64,000 nucleotides of DNA from Pseudomonas sp. SG20056 (GTDB taxonomy: Bacteria > Pseudomonadota > Gammaproteobacteria > Pseudomonadales > Pseudomonadaceae): contig NZ_CP134499.1 of assembly GCF_031764535.1 (NCBI RefSeq), forward strand, positions 2,294,001 through 2,358,000. The letters are read 5' to 3'. This document shows, piece after piece, positions 27,676-36,922 of the stretch (position 1 is its first letter; every line of letters begins with the position of its first letter). The notes beneath the pieces were generated by a model. The model was given only the letters and a program-made list of their open reading frames with translations, did not search any database and was not told the origin of the DNA. The translations under genes and the position numbers were made by a program.

Positions 27676-29064
27676 GTGGCCCGCTTGTTGAATTTAGCCT
27701 TCCGCCTGTACCAGCGCATCTTGCACAGCCTGGCCCTCTACCCGACGCTGATCGCATTGGGCTTCTTCGTTTTGTGCCTGCTGAGCATGAGCATCGAATA
27801 CCAGCCCTGGATGATGTCGCTCAAAGACGAGATTGATGTCGGCCTGGTGCGCAATGCCGACAATGCCCGCTTGATTCTCGGCACGCTGGTCGGCGGCATC
27901 CTCTCACTGATGGTGTTCAGCTTCTCCATGGTCATGGTGGTGCTCAACAATGCCGCTGCCGCGCTGTCACCGCGCGTAGTGCCCGGCCTGATCAGCGATA
28001 AAAGCCACCAGAAGACCCTGGGTTTCTATCTCGGCACCATCCTTTTCTCGCTGCTGCTGATCACCACGATTGAACTGGACAACTCGGCCCAGGTACCCAG
28101 CCTCGGTGTACTGATGGCACTGGCGATGGGCATCGCCTGCCTGGGCCTGTTTGTGCACTTTATCCACTCGATTTCCCGCTCTATTCAAGTGGAGTACATT
28201 CTCAACAATCTGTACCACACCACCCTGGCGAAACTCGCCGCGCGCGCAGCCAAGCTGGCCGCTATCGACAACCTGCCCAGTTGGCCAGAGGAGCAAAACT
28301 GGCAGGAGGTCTGCGCGCAACGCAGCGGTTATTTCAAAGAGCTCAACGTCAACACGATCAACAGCATCCTGTGTGAGCACGACCTGCGCATGACCGTGAT
28401 GATCCACCGTGGGTTCTTCGTGATGAGTGGCCGGCCGTTGTTCAAGCTCAATCGTGAGGTCGATTCGGCAATCAGCGATGCGCTGCTCGACTGCTTCGAT
28501 TTCTTTCTCGAGGAATACGCGCACACCCACTACCTGTTTGGCTGCACGCAGATGTCGGAAATCGCCGTCAAGGCGCTCAGCCCCGGCATCAACGACCCCG
28601 GCACGGCGATTACCGCCATCGACCTGCTCAGCGTGTTATTCAGCAAACGCCTGGCGTTGCCGGACCTGGATGTCACCCTGGCGGACGATGGCCCGCCACG
28701 TCTGCTGCATTATGAACTCTCGCTGGATGAGTTACTGCAACGGGTATTTGGCCCCATTCGTCACTACGGCTGCGCCGATGTGAGTGTGCTGATCGGTTTG
28801 CTGCAAGCCTTTAAGAACCTGCTCTACCAGCCGCTGCGTGCTGCGCAGAAAACCGATCTGCTACGGCATGTGCGCAGCGTGCAGGAAACCGCCGATCAGC
28901 ACCTGAGCAACAGTCGCGATCGTGAAGCGATCAACCAGCTGCTCGAACGCATCAGCCAGAACAGTTCAGCCCTGGAGCCGATTGCCCTGCTTGGCATACC
29001 GGACAGCAAGAGTGCGGAAAACAACACCCAGCAACCTTCTACCGGTTCGCGGGAAGCCCTGTAA
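27676..29064 (+). CDS. DUF2254 membrane protein
   Basis: 462 aa from a GTG start. Four hydrophobic segments occupy the first ~175 residues (LYPTLIALGFFVLCLLSMSIE; LVGGILSLMVFSFSMVMVVL; FYLGTILFSLLLITTIE; LMALAMGIACLGLFVHFIHSI). A long soluble C-terminal domain includes KALSPGINDPGTAITAIDLL, the hallmark of the DUF2254 family. Function unknown; it has no obvious partner here, being flanked by phhC and an MFS gene. The last ~40 residues look disordered. Confidence 0.8.
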   Translation: MARLLNLAFRLYQRILHSLALYPTLIALGFFVLCLLSMSIEYQPWMMSLKDEIDVGLVRNADNARLILGTLVGGILSLMVFSFSMVMVVLNNAAAALSPRVVPGLISDKSHQKTLGFYLGTILFSLLLITTIELDNSAQVPSLGVLMALAMGIACLGLFVHFIHSISRSIQVEYILNNLYHTTLAKLAARAAKLAAIDNLPSWPEEQNWQEVCAQRSGYFKELNVNTINSILCEHDLRMTVMIHRGFFVMSGRPLFKLNREVDSAISDALLDCFDFFLEEYAHTHYLFGCTQMSEIAVKALSPGINDPGTAITAIDLLSVLFSKRLALPDLDVTLADDGPPRLLHYELSLDELLQRVFGPIRHYGCADVSVLIGLLQAFKNLLYQPLRAAQKTDLLRHVRSVQETADQHLSNSRDREAINQLLERISQNSSALEPIALLGIPDSKSAENNTQQPSTGSREAL

Positions 29065-29227
29065 GCGCGAAGGAAGCCTAGGGCGGAGCGCGAGCAGTAT
29101 TGGTGCAGCACGACGTTTCAGCGCCCTCGGCGCACGCACAGGTAATGCGTGGAAAAATCAAAAGACCGTTTATCTATAAAATTAACTGTTTAAAAACAAC
29201 ATCTTAATTCGTTACCTGGCTAAGCAC

Positions 29228-29243
29228 TGGCACCCTTCATGCT
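29228..29243 (+). promoter_or_regulatory. Sigma-54-type promoter candidate before the MFS gene
   Basis: TGGCACCCTTCATGCT has GG and GC separated by ten bases, as in the -24/-12 consensus TGGCACG-N4-TTGCW, with two mismatches. It ends 36 bp before the MFS start codon. Confidence 0.5.
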
Positions 29244-29279
29244 TGCACTCAGCGGCATAGTTCCCTAGGGTAGTTCGCC

Positions 29280-30575
29280 ATGTGGTCCCTGATTGCCCCT
29301 ATCAGCTCGTTGCTCGGTGGGGTTGCTTTACTCCTCCTCGGCAATGGCCTGCTCAACACCCTACTGACCTTGCGTGGCGTCGCCGAAGGCTACTCCACCT
29401 CGATGCTCGGCCTGATTATGTCCGGGTACTTTGTCGGTTTTCTCCTTGGCACCTGGCTGGCGATTCCGCTGGTCCGCCGCGTTGGGCATATCCGTGCGTT
29501 TGCCTTTTGCGCCGCCCTCGCTGCCATCACCGCCCTGCTGCATGTGCTGATCGTCGACCCGTGGGTCTGGCTGGGCCTGCGTGTGCTCTACGGCCTGGCG
29601 CTGGTCAGCCTGTATATGGTGATCGAGAGCTGGCTTAACGCCCAGGTGCCCAACGACAAACGCGGCCAGGTGTTTGCCGTGTATATGGCGGTCAACCTCG
29701 GCGCGCTGGCCGCCGCGCAGCAGTTGCTCAATCTGGCGTCGCCGAGTGACTTCGTGTTGTTCGTGCTGGCCGCCATGCTCATCAGCGCGGCGTTGATGCC
29801 CATAACCCTCACCCGGCAGATCCAGCCCAGCGTGCCGGATACCCTGCACACCAATTTGCGCCAGATCGCCGGTATAGCCCCATTGGCGCTGGCCGCCGCT
29901 GGCTTATCCGGTCTGGCCCTTGGCGCGTTCTGGGGTATGGCGCCGGTATACGCCAGCCTGAACGGCTTCGATGCCACCGGCGTGGGTTTGCTGATGAGCA
30001 GCACGATTCTCGGCGGCGCGTTGCTGCAATGGCCGATTGGCATCTACTCGGATAAACACGACCGCCGTCTGGTGCTGTTCTGGGTGGTGGCGCTGGCCGT
30101 AGTGGTCGCCGTGCTGATGAGCCTGTTGCCGGCCGGTCGCCTGCTGCTTGGGCTGATATTTATCTGGGGCGGTTTGGCCTTTGCCATCTACCCGATTGCC
30201 GTGGCGCAGTTAATCGACCAATTGCACAGCGATGAAATCCTCGCCGGCTCCAGCAGCCTGCTGATGGTCAACGGCATTGGCTCAGTGTGCGGCCCGCTGC
30301 TCGCCGGCTTGCTGATGCAGCACCTAGGCGCCCAGGCACTGCCGCTGTATTTCGCCGCCACGCTCGGCCTGCTGGCAGCTTACACGCTGTACCGTCTGCG
30401 CCATGTCAGCGACCTGGTCAGCGCACCGGCCGGGCACTTTATGCCCATGCTGCGAACCAGCCACACGGTGCTTGAGCTGATGCCCGATGCACCGCCCACA
30501 GACGACCCAGACCCAACTGACCCAACTGACTCACATGAGGACCCGCCCAACCCGGCGCCGCAGATGCCGGGGTAA
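29280..30575 (+). CDS. MFS transporter, YcaD-like
   Basis: 431 aa, twelve hydrophobic spans. The start MWSLIAPISSLLGGVALLLLGNGL and the loop LMVIESWLNAQVPNDKRGQVFAVYM are like the YcaD group of the major facilitator superfamily, whose substrates are not known. The protein ends in a proline- and aspartate-rich cytoplasmic tail of about 30 residues (DDPDPTDPTDSHEDPPNP), unusual for the group. It lies 96 bp before the glucosylglycerol gene on the same strand; a link is possible but unsupported. A sigma-54-like promoter lies upstream. Confidence 0.8.
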   Translation: MWSLIAPISSLLGGVALLLLGNGLLNTLLTLRGVAEGYSTSMLGLIMSGYFVGFLLGTWLAIPLVRRVGHIRAFAFCAALAAITALLHVLIVDPWVWLGLRVLYGLALVSLYMVIESWLNAQVPNDKRGQVFAVYMAVNLGALAAAQQLLNLASPSDFVLFVLAAMLISAALMPITLTRQIQPSVPDTLHTNLRQIAGIAPLALAAAGLSGLALGAFWGMAPVYASLNGFDATGVGLLMSSTILGGALLQWPIGIYSDKHDRRLVLFWVVALAVVVAVLMSLLPAGRLLLGLIFIWGGLAFAIYPIAVAQLIDQLHSDEILAGSSSLLMVNGIGSVCGPLLAGLLMQHLGAQALPLYFAATLGLLAAYTLYRLRHVSDLVSAPAGHFMPMLRTSHTVLELMPDAPPTDDPDPTDPTDSHEDPPNPAPQMPG

Positions 30576-30671
30576 ACCAAGAGACGAACGCCCCATGGCG
30601 CAATCGTCCATAGCTCGTCGGCTTTTGTCGGCGCGTCACTGCACCCACTTAACTGGACAGGAAGACAGCGC

Positions 30672-32939
30672 ATGTTACTTGCCACCGATCTCGATGGAAC
30701 CTTTCTCGGCGGCGATCCCAAGGATCGCCTGAGCCTCTATCAGACCATCGCCGCCCACCCGGAAATCCGCCTGGCCTACGTCACCGGCCGCAGCCTGGAG
30801 TCAGTGTTGCCACTGCTGGCAGACCCGACCCTGCCGCAACCGGATTTCATCATCTCCGACGTTGGCGCCAGCTTGGTGCACGGCGACACCTTGCAGCCAA
30901 TCCAGCCGCTGCAAAGCGCGGTGGACGCCCTCTGGCCCGGCGATAGCCAGGTTGCCAGCGCCATCGAACGCTTTGCCCTGGAGCGCCAGGACGTACCGCA
31001 GGTGCGCCGCTGCTCCTACTTCTGCGACCCGGAGCAAGCGGCTAATCCAGCCCTGCTGGAAGTCGCTGAGAGCCTGGGCTGTGACCTGCTCTACTCGGCC
31101 GAGCGCTACCTGGATTTTCTGCCCAAGGGCGTTAACAAGGGCAGCAGCCTGCAGGCGTTGATCGACTGGCTGGAACTGGACAACGACCAGGTGCTGACCG
31201 CCGGCGACACGCTCAACGACCTCTCCATGCTCAGCGGCCAGTTCAAGGGCGTGTGTGTGGGCGAATCCGAAGACGGCCTGCTGCAGGCCACGCGGCAATA
31301 TTCGCGAGTATTCCACGCCGAACGCGCCGGGTGCGGCGGCATTCTTGAAGCCTTTGTGCACTTTGGCTTTCTCGGCAAACAGGGCATCGCTGCCGAAGGC
31401 AAGCAAGTAGCCGACCCAGGCAAAGCCGATCTGGTGATGGTCTACCATCGCCTGCCCTATGAAGAATTCCGTGGTGCCGATGGCAAGCTGCAACGCCGCC
31501 GCCCGACCTCACCCAACGGCATTATTCCGACCCTGCTGAGCTTCTTTGGCGATGGTCGCGCCGGTTCCTGGGTGGCCTGGGCTGAGCATGACGAAAACAG
31601 CGGCGAAACCTTCGATAGCCACACCACCGTGGATGCCGAACGCTACCCGAAGCTGACCGCCGCACGGGTGGCGCTGAGCAAGGAAGAGGTCGACATCTTC
31701 TACAAGCGTTTCTCCAAGGAAGCCTTCTGGCCGACCCTGCACACCTTCTGGGAGCGCGCACAGTTCCGTGAAGACGACTGGCAGGTGTTCCTCAAGGTCA
31801 ACCGCGCCTTTGCCGAACGCACCGCCCTGGAAGCCGCCGAAGGCGCCACCGTCTGGCTGCACGATTACAACCTGTGGATGGTCCCCGGCTATCTGCGCGA
31901 GCTGCGCCCGGACCTGCGCATCGCCTTCTTCCACCACACCTACTTCCCCTCGGCGGATGTGTTCAACGTATTGCCCTGGCGCCGGCAGATCATCGGCAGC
32001 CTGCTGCAGTGCGACTACATCGGCTTTCATATCCCGCGCCAGGTGGAAAACTTCGTCGATGCCGCACGCGGCGTGATGCCGCTGCAAACCGTCAGCCGAC
32101 AGAACTGCGCACCACGCTTTATCACCTATGGCTGCGCCGTGGGCCTGGAGCGCATGACCACCGCCGTGGACACCGGCAACCGCGTGGTCAAACTCGGCGC
32201 CCACCCGGTGGGCCTGGATATCGAGCGAGTACGCAGCGCCCTGGCCGCGCCGAAGATCAGGGAAATGATGGAACGTCTGCGCAGCGAACTTGCCGGGGTC
32301 AAACTGATTCTCTCGGTGGAACGCCTCGACTACACCAAAGGCATTCTGGAAAAGCTCAACGCTTACGAGCGCCTACTGGAAGAAAACCCCGAACTGCTCG
32401 GCAAGGTCACCCTGGTAACAGTGTGCGTGCCGGCGGCCAAGGAAATGACCATCTATGACGAACTGCAAGGGCAGATCGAGCAGGCCGTGGGCCGCATCAA
32501 CGGCCGCTTCGCCCGCATCGGCTGGACGCCGCTGCAGTTCTTCTTCCGCAGCCTGCCGTTCGAGGAAGTCAGCGCCTGGTACGCCATGGCTGACGTGATG
32601 TGGATTACCCCACTGCGCGACGGCCTCAACCTGGTGGCCAAGGAATTCGTCGCCGCTCAAGGCCTGCTGGATGGCCGTGGCGTGCTGGTGCTTTCGGAGT
32701 TTGCCGGCGCTGCCGCCGAGCTCAAAGGCGCACTACTGACCAACCCGCATGACCCGGTGGATATGACGCAAACCTGTTATGTGGCACTGAACATGCCTAA
32801 GGCCGAGGCCCAGGCGCGCCTGCGCGAGCTGTTCGATATCGTCAACTACAACGATATCCGCCGCTGGGGTGATGAATTTCTCACCGCTGTCAGCGACCCG
32901 CAGGATCAACTGGACCGCGCCCTCGGGCTGGTCGGCTAG
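30672..32939 (+). CDS. ggpPS: Fused glucosylglycerol-phosphate phosphatase/synthase
   Basis: 755 aa in two parts. Residues 1-245 form a HAD phosphatase: DLDGT (Asp6, Asp8), TGRS, NKGSSLQAL and GDTLNDLSML. Residues ~255-750 are a GT20 glycosyltransferase: VYHRLPYEEF, TSPNGIIPTLLSFF, VFNVLPWRRQI, GFHIPRQVENFVDAARG, SVERLDYTKGI and PLRDGLNLVAKEF. The VYHRXPYEE and SPNGIIPTL segments follow glucosylglycerol-phosphate synthase as I recall it, not trehalose-phosphate synthase. It should join ADP-glucose and glycerol 3-phosphate and then remove the phosphate, giving the osmolyte glucosylglycerol, as described for GgpPS of Azotobacter and halotolerant Pseudomonas. AGGAAG precedes the ATG. Confidence 0.85.
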   Translation: MLLATDLDGTFLGGDPKDRLSLYQTIAAHPEIRLAYVTGRSLESVLPLLADPTLPQPDFIISDVGASLVHGDTLQPIQPLQSAVDALWPGDSQVASAIERFALERQDVPQVRRCSYFCDPEQAANPALLEVAESLGCDLLYSAERYLDFLPKGVNKGSSLQALIDWLELDNDQVLTAGDTLNDLSMLSGQFKGVCVGESEDGLLQATRQYSRVFHAERAGCGGILEAFVHFGFLGKQGIAAEGKQVADPGKADLVMVYHRLPYEEFRGADGKLQRRRPTSPNGIIPTLLSFFGDGRAGSWVAWAEHDENSGETFDSHTTVDAERYPKLTAARVALSKEEVDIFYKRFSKEAFWPTLHTFWERAQFREDDWQVFLKVNRAFAERTALEAAEGATVWLHDYNLWMVPGYLRELRPDLRIAFFHHTYFPSADVFNVLPWRRQIIGSLLQCDYIGFHIPRQVENFVDAARGVMPLQTVSRQNCAPRFITYGCAVGLERMTTAVDTGNRVVKLGAHPVGLDIERVRSALAAPKIREMMERLRSELAGVKLILSVERLDYTKGILEKLNAYERLLEENPELLGKVTLVTVCVPAAKEMTIYDELQGQIEQAVGRINGRFARIGWTPLQFFFRSLPFEEVSAWYAMADVMWITPLRDGLNLVAKEFVAAQGLLDGRGVLVLSEFAGAAAELKGALLTNPHDPVDMTQTCYVALNMPKAEAQARLRELFDIVNYNDIRRWGDEFLTAVSDPQDQLDRALGLVG

Positions 32940-32947
32940 GCGGCAAC

Positions 32948-32982
32948 GGCGCAGCTGCGTAGTTCAACTGCGTAGCTGCGCC
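32948..32982. terminator. Stem-loop between convergent ggpPS and VOC genes
   Basis: GGCGCAGCT (32948-32956) pairs with AGCTGCGCC (32974-32982). No T run on either side, so a weak or factor-dependent end. Confidence 0.4.
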
Positions 32983-32999
32983 GAGCCAATCCCGCCTTC

Positions 33000-33419
33000 C
33001 TAGCCCATCTGCGCATCCACATCGCAGTTGATCATCCAGCTCACACCGAAGCGATCAGTGAACATGGCAAAGCGCGTGGCCCAGAAGGTCTGCTGCAACT
33101 CCATCTGCACCGTGCCACCCGCCGACAGCGCCTTGTACAGACGCTCAGCCTCCGGCACGTTTTCCACCTGCAGGGAAATCGAACAACCCTTGATGCCCTC
33201 ATACGGCATGCCAGGCATATTGTCAGACGCCATCAGCAGCTGATCGCCCACCGTCAGACAAACGTGCATCACGCGGTCGTGAAACTGCTCCGGCACATTG
33301 CCGGCTTCCGGGCTTTCGCCAAAACGCATCAGCTCCAGGCTACCGCCCAGGCATTCGGCGTAAGAGTTAAAGGCCGCTTCGCACTGACCATCGAAAATCA
33401 AATAGGCATGAATCTTCAT
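33000..33419 (-). CDS. PhnB-like VOC-fold protein
   Basis: 139 aa from ATG 33419, which has AGGAG seven bases upstream. The sequence KIHAYLIFDGQCEAAFNSYAECLGG at the start and FGVSWMINCD at the end are typical of PhnB/YjdN-type glyoxalase-fold proteins. Metal-binding residues of true glyoxalases are not evident, so a function cannot be named. It pairs with a YciI-family gene on the same strand, 31 bp away; elsewhere such pairs accompany an ECF sigma factor, which is absent here. Confidence 0.8.
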   Translation of the reverse strand: MKIHAYLIFDGQCEAAFNSYAECLGGSLELMRFGESPEAGNVPEQFHDRVMHVCLTVGDQLLMASDNMPGMPYEGIKGCSISLQVENVPEAERLYKALSAGGTVQMELQQTFWATRFAMFTDRFGVSWMINCDVDAQMG

Positions 33420-33449
33420 TTGCACTCTCCTTAGTACGGTTTTGGGGTT

Positions 33450-33869
33450 TTACGACTCAAGCCGCGCGCGCAGGCGTTCTTCCTGCTCACGCAACTCTGG
33501 GGTGAATTCGTCACCAAAATCCTCGGCCTCGAAAATCTGCCGGATCTCGATTTCGCTATCGCCGGGCATCGGATTAGGGCAACGCTTGACCCACTCGATG
33601 CACTCCGCAAGAGACGCCACCTGAAAAATCCAGAAACCGGCAATCAGCTCCTTGGTTTCGATAAACGGGCCATCCGTGACGCTGCGCTGACTGCCGGAGA
33701 ACTTCACCCGCGCGCCTTTGCTGCTGGGCTGCAGGCCCTCGCCGGCGAGCATCACGCCGGCCTCAACCAGCTCTTCGTTGTAACGCCCCATCGCCGTCAG
33801 CAGCTCCTCGCTGGGCATAAAACCGGCTTCGGAATCTGCAGTTGCCTTGACTATCACCATAAAACGCAT
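33450..33869 (-). CDS. YciI/DGPF-domain protein
   Basis: 139 aa from ATG 33869 (MRFMVIVKATADSEAG), GAGGAC upstream. The DGPFIETKELIAGFWIFQV stretch is the DGPF signature of the YCII-related family, often encoded beside ECF sigma factors or VOC proteins. The small ferredoxin-like fold usually dimerises; catalytic role unknown. The 258-bp region upstream, to the lysR stop, holds no clear gene. Confidence 0.82.
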   Translation of the reverse strand: MRFMVIVKATADSEAGFMPSEELLTAMGRYNEELVEAGVMLAGEGLQPSSKGARVKFSGSQRSVTDGPFIETKELIAGFWIFQVASLAECIEWVKRCPNPMPGDSEIEIRQIFEAEDFGDEFTPELREQEERLRARLES

Positions 33870-34127
33870 GCCGCTGTCCTCGCGTAATTGATTGATCAGC
33901 CTGCCGCCAGGGGTTTGTCCGGGTATGTAATGGCAGACCGCAAACCCAAGGCTGGGTTCTATAAAGTAGTCGAACAGCACAATGGCCAATCGACAGGCGC
34001 GCCAAAAAATATCGAATTAAATCCAGATCAGGTGATTGCAGTGGCAAGGTAGGAGCAACCTGACCGCGATATTGCGCAGCTACGTCAATGCGCGAGCCAG
34101 CCCGCAACTACCAAGACAGCAAAACGC

Positions 34128-35030
34128 TTAGCCCGTCTGCACAGGCTCAGTCAGCTGACTGCTCAGGTAATCAAGAAAACAGGTGATGCGCGACGCCAGC
34201 GCGGTGTTGCGGTAGTACACCGCATGAATAGGCTGGCGCACCTCGACGGTGTCGCGCAGCAACAGTTGCACCAGCTCGCCGCTGGCGCGGTCGGCGGCGG
34301 TCATAAAATCCGCCAGACAAACGATCCCTGCACCACTCAAAGCTAATTGACGCAAGGTCTCGCCGCTGGAAGCACTCAGGCTGGGGCTGATGTTCAGCGA
34401 GTCGCCCAACGGATGACGCAGCGGCCACTGGTTAAGGCTGTCTGGCTGGGTAAAGCCGAGCAGGCTGTGCTGGGCCAAGTCGGCAACGGTCTTCGGTGTG
34501 CCATGGGCTTTGAGGTAGGACGGGCTGGCGAGAATGCGCAGGCGATTACTGCCCAGCGGCCGCGCATGCAGAGTGGAGTCGCGCAGCGCACCGATGCGGA
34601 TGGCCACGTCGGTGCGCTGTTCCAGCAGGTCGATAATCTGATCACTGCTGTGCAACTCCAGCTGAATGTCCGGGTACTGCGCCCGAAACCCCGCCACCAG
34701 CGGCACCACCACATGCAGCATAAAAGGCGCCGCAGCATTCACCCGCAAACGCCCTGCTGGCTTCTGCCGCCGCACCTTCATCTGCTCTTCGGCGCTTTCC
34801 ACCGCATCGAGAATCTTGCGCGCCTGGGCGAGAAAAGCCTGGCCTTCTTCCGTCAACTCCAAACGCCGCGTAGTGCGGCGCAGAAGCGTGACATCGAGCT
34901 TTTCTTCCAACCGGCTCAGGGCGCGGCTAACGCCTGAGGCTGTCTGCGTCAGCTGTTCGGCGGCGGCACTGATCGAGCCACTGTCCACCACGCTGACAAA
35001 GGCCAGCAGTTCATCGAGGGTCGTTTTCAT
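34128..35030 (-). CDS. LysR-family transcriptional regulator
   Basis: 300 aa. The N-terminal winged helix-turn-helix is at about residues 1-60 (LLAFVSVVDSGSISAAAEQLTQTASGVSRALSRLEEKL), followed by the two-lobed periplasmic-binding-like effector domain. Residues RVNAAAPFMLHVVVPLV and SDQIIDLLEQRTDVAIRIG are typical of the DsdC/AaeR-type LysR subgroup. Divergent from the MFS efflux gene at 35132 with a 101-bp interval, so it probably controls that carrier and itself. Confidence 0.92.
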   Translation of the reverse strand: MKTTLDELLAFVSVVDSGSISAAAEQLTQTASGVSRALSRLEEKLDVTLLRRTTRRLELTEEGQAFLAQARKILDAVESAEEQMKVRRQKPAGRLRVNAAAPFMLHVVVPLVAGFRAQYPDIQLELHSSDQIIDLLEQRTDVAIRIGALRDSTLHARPLGSNRLRILASPSYLKAHGTPKTVADLAQHSLLGFTQPDSLNQWPLRHPLGDSLNISPSLSASSGETLRQLALSGAGIVCLADFMTAADRASGELVQLLLRDTVEVRQPIHAVYYRNTALASRITCFLDYLSSQLTEPVQTG

Positions 35031-35131
35031 TCGTGCATATTAGTCAAATATATTGTGCTGAATACCCTATTTTTCGGCATCAGTGATCCGGTGAGACTGC
35101 GCCCCACACAGTTTCCCTTGGAGCCTCTAGC

Positions 35132-36340
35132 ATGCCCATCGCCCTACTGGCGCTCACCCTGAGCGCTTTCGCCATCGGCACCACCGAGTTTGTGATCGTC
35201 GGTTTGCTGCCCACCATCGCCGCCGACCTCGGCGTCAACCTACCCTCCGCCGGCCTGCTGGTCAGCCTCTACGCCCTCGGCGTGGCCATCGGCGCGCCAC
35301 TGCTTACCGCACTCACCGGTAAAGTGCCACGCAAGGCCCTGCTGCTCGGCCTGATGGTGCTGTTTACCGCTGGCAACCTGCTGGCCTGGCAAGCGCCGAG
35401 TTATGAATCACTGATCATCGCGCGCATCGTTACCGGCCTCGCTCATGGGGTGTTCTTCTCCATCGGTTCGACCATCGCTACCAGCCTGGTGCCCAAAGAG
35501 AAAGCCGCCAGCGCGATTGCGATCATGTTTACCGGCCTGACTGTGGCTCTGGTGACTGGTGTGCCGCTGGGCACCTTTATCGGTCAGCATTTCGGCTGGC
35601 GCGAAACCTTCCTCGCCGTATCCGCCCTGGGCGTAATCGCCTTTGTCGGCAGCCTGCTGTATGTGCCCAATAACATTCAGCACAACAAACCGGCCTCGGT
35701 TCTGCAGCAGCTGCAGGTGCTCAAACAACCACGCCTGTTGCTGGTATATGCGATGACGGCCATTGGCTACGGCGGCACTTTTACCGCTTTCACCTTTCTT
35801 GCACCGATCCTGCAAGACCTCGCCGGTTTCAGCGCTGGAAGCGTCAGCCTTGTGCTGCTGGTGTATGGCGTATCCGTGGCTTTCGGCAATATCTGGGGTG
35901 GCAAACTGGCGGATAAGCGTGGGCCGATCAGCGCACTGAAAATCATCTTCCTGCTGCTCGCCGCCGTGCTATTTATGCTCACCTTTACCGCCCACAACCC
36001 ATGGTTGGCGCTGCTGACCGTATTGCTCTGGGGCGCGGTGGCATTCGGCAACGTGCCGGGCCTGCAGGTGTATGTAGTGCGCCAGGCCGAACATCACACG
36101 CCGCAGGCCGTCGACGTGGCATCGGGCCTGAATATTGCCGCCTTCAACCTCGGCATCGCCGGCGGCGCCTGGGGTGGTGGGCTGATTGTCGCCCATCTGG
36201 GGCTGGTCCATACCGCCTGGATTGGCGGCCTGGTGGTACTAGTGGCTTACGCACTGACGGTCTGGAGCGGCCATCTGGATCGCAAAAACCCACTGCCGCA
36301 ACCAAGCAGCGACAGCTCCGCATTCGTCGCTGGTCACTGA
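35132..36340 (+). CDS. MFS efflux transporter, AraJ/DHA1 type
   Basis: 402 aa, twelve membrane spans. FAIGTTEFVIVGLLPTIAADLGV in the first helix and loop RIVTGLAHGVFFSIGSTIAT match the sugar/drug efflux DHA1 members (AraJ, YdhP). Motif A-like GKVPRKALLLGL is at residues 64-75. GGAG precedes the ATG at nine bases. The divergent LysR regulator suggests export induced by a specific small molecule; the substrate is unknown. Confidence 0.88.
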   Translation: MPIALLALTLSAFAIGTTEFVIVGLLPTIAADLGVNLPSAGLLVSLYALGVAIGAPLLTALTGKVPRKALLLGLMVLFTAGNLLAWQAPSYESLIIARIVTGLAHGVFFSIGSTIATSLVPKEKAASAIAIMFTGLTVALVTGVPLGTFIGQHFGWRETFLAVSALGVIAFVGSLLYVPNNIQHNKPASVLQQLQVLKQPRLLLVYAMTAIGYGGTFTAFTFLAPILQDLAGFSAGSVSLVLLVYGVSVAFGNIWGGKLADKRGPISALKIIFLLLAAVLFMLTFTAHNPWLALLTVLLWGAVAFGNVPGLQVYVVRQAEHHTPQAVDVASGLNIAAFNLGIAGGAWGGGLIVAHLGLVHTAWIGGLVVLVAYALTVWSGHLDRKNPLPQPSSDSSAFVAGH

Positions 36341-36353
36341 GCCCGCTCGGTAA

Positions 36354-36767
36354 CTAGAAATCGACCTTGCCGCGCCCTGCCTTGATCGTGCCGCGAATGC
36401 TCTTGCCTTCCAGGCGGCGCTTTTTCGAGCCCAGGGTTGGCTTGGTCGGACGACGGGCTTTTTCAGTTTTGGCGGCGCTACGAATCAGCTCGGCCAGACG
36501 CTCCAGAGCATCGGCACGGTTCTGCTCCTGGGTGCGGTACTGCTGAGCTTTGATAACCACCACCCCTTCGGCGGTAATACGGCTGTCGCGCAACGTCAGC
36601 AGTCGTTCCTTGTAGAACGGCGACAAGCTGGATGCCTGAATGTCGAAGCGCAGATGGATCGCACTGGACACCTTGTTGACGTTCTGCCCGCCCGCGCCCT
36701 GGGCGCGGATGGCAGTCAGTTCGACGTCATCGTCAGGCAGGTGAACGCTGTTGGAGATAACCAGCAT
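36354..36767 (-). CDS. arfB: Alternative ribosome-rescue factor ArfB (YaeJ)
   Basis: 137 aa. The peptidyl-tRNA hydrolysis motif GAGGQNVNKVSSA is at residues 24-36, and a basic C-terminal tail (AKTEKARRPTKPTLGSKKRRLEGKS) enters the mRNA channel of stalled ribosomes in this family. It frees stalled ribosomes lacking a stop codon. Length is normal. The gene stands alone, convergent with the MFS gene and 13 bp from its stop. Confidence 0.95.
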   Translation of the reverse strand: MLVISNSVHLPDDDVELTAIRAQGAGGQNVNKVSSAIHLRFDIQASSLSPFYKERLLTLRDSRITAEGVVVIKAQQYRTQEQNRADALERLAELIRSAAKTEKARRPTKPTLGSKKRRLEGKSIRGTIKAGRGKVDF

Positions 36768-36922
36768 GGACAGGCTTCAGCACAGAAAAGGACGCTCAGG
36801 ATAACGCGAACACCGCACAACTGCCCGCTCAGGTTGCCAAGCGGTTATGGGCTTAGTTGCTGATGAAGTGGCGGAAAATGCCAGAGGCCGTGGCGGGTTG
36901 CCACGGCCTGCTAGTTTGTCCG

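Noticed and set aside
30672..32939. Trehalose-6-phosphate synthase label
   Set aside because: The acceptor-side segments (VYHRLPYEEF, SPNGIIPTL) and the N-terminal HAD fusion follow GgpPS rather than OtsA.
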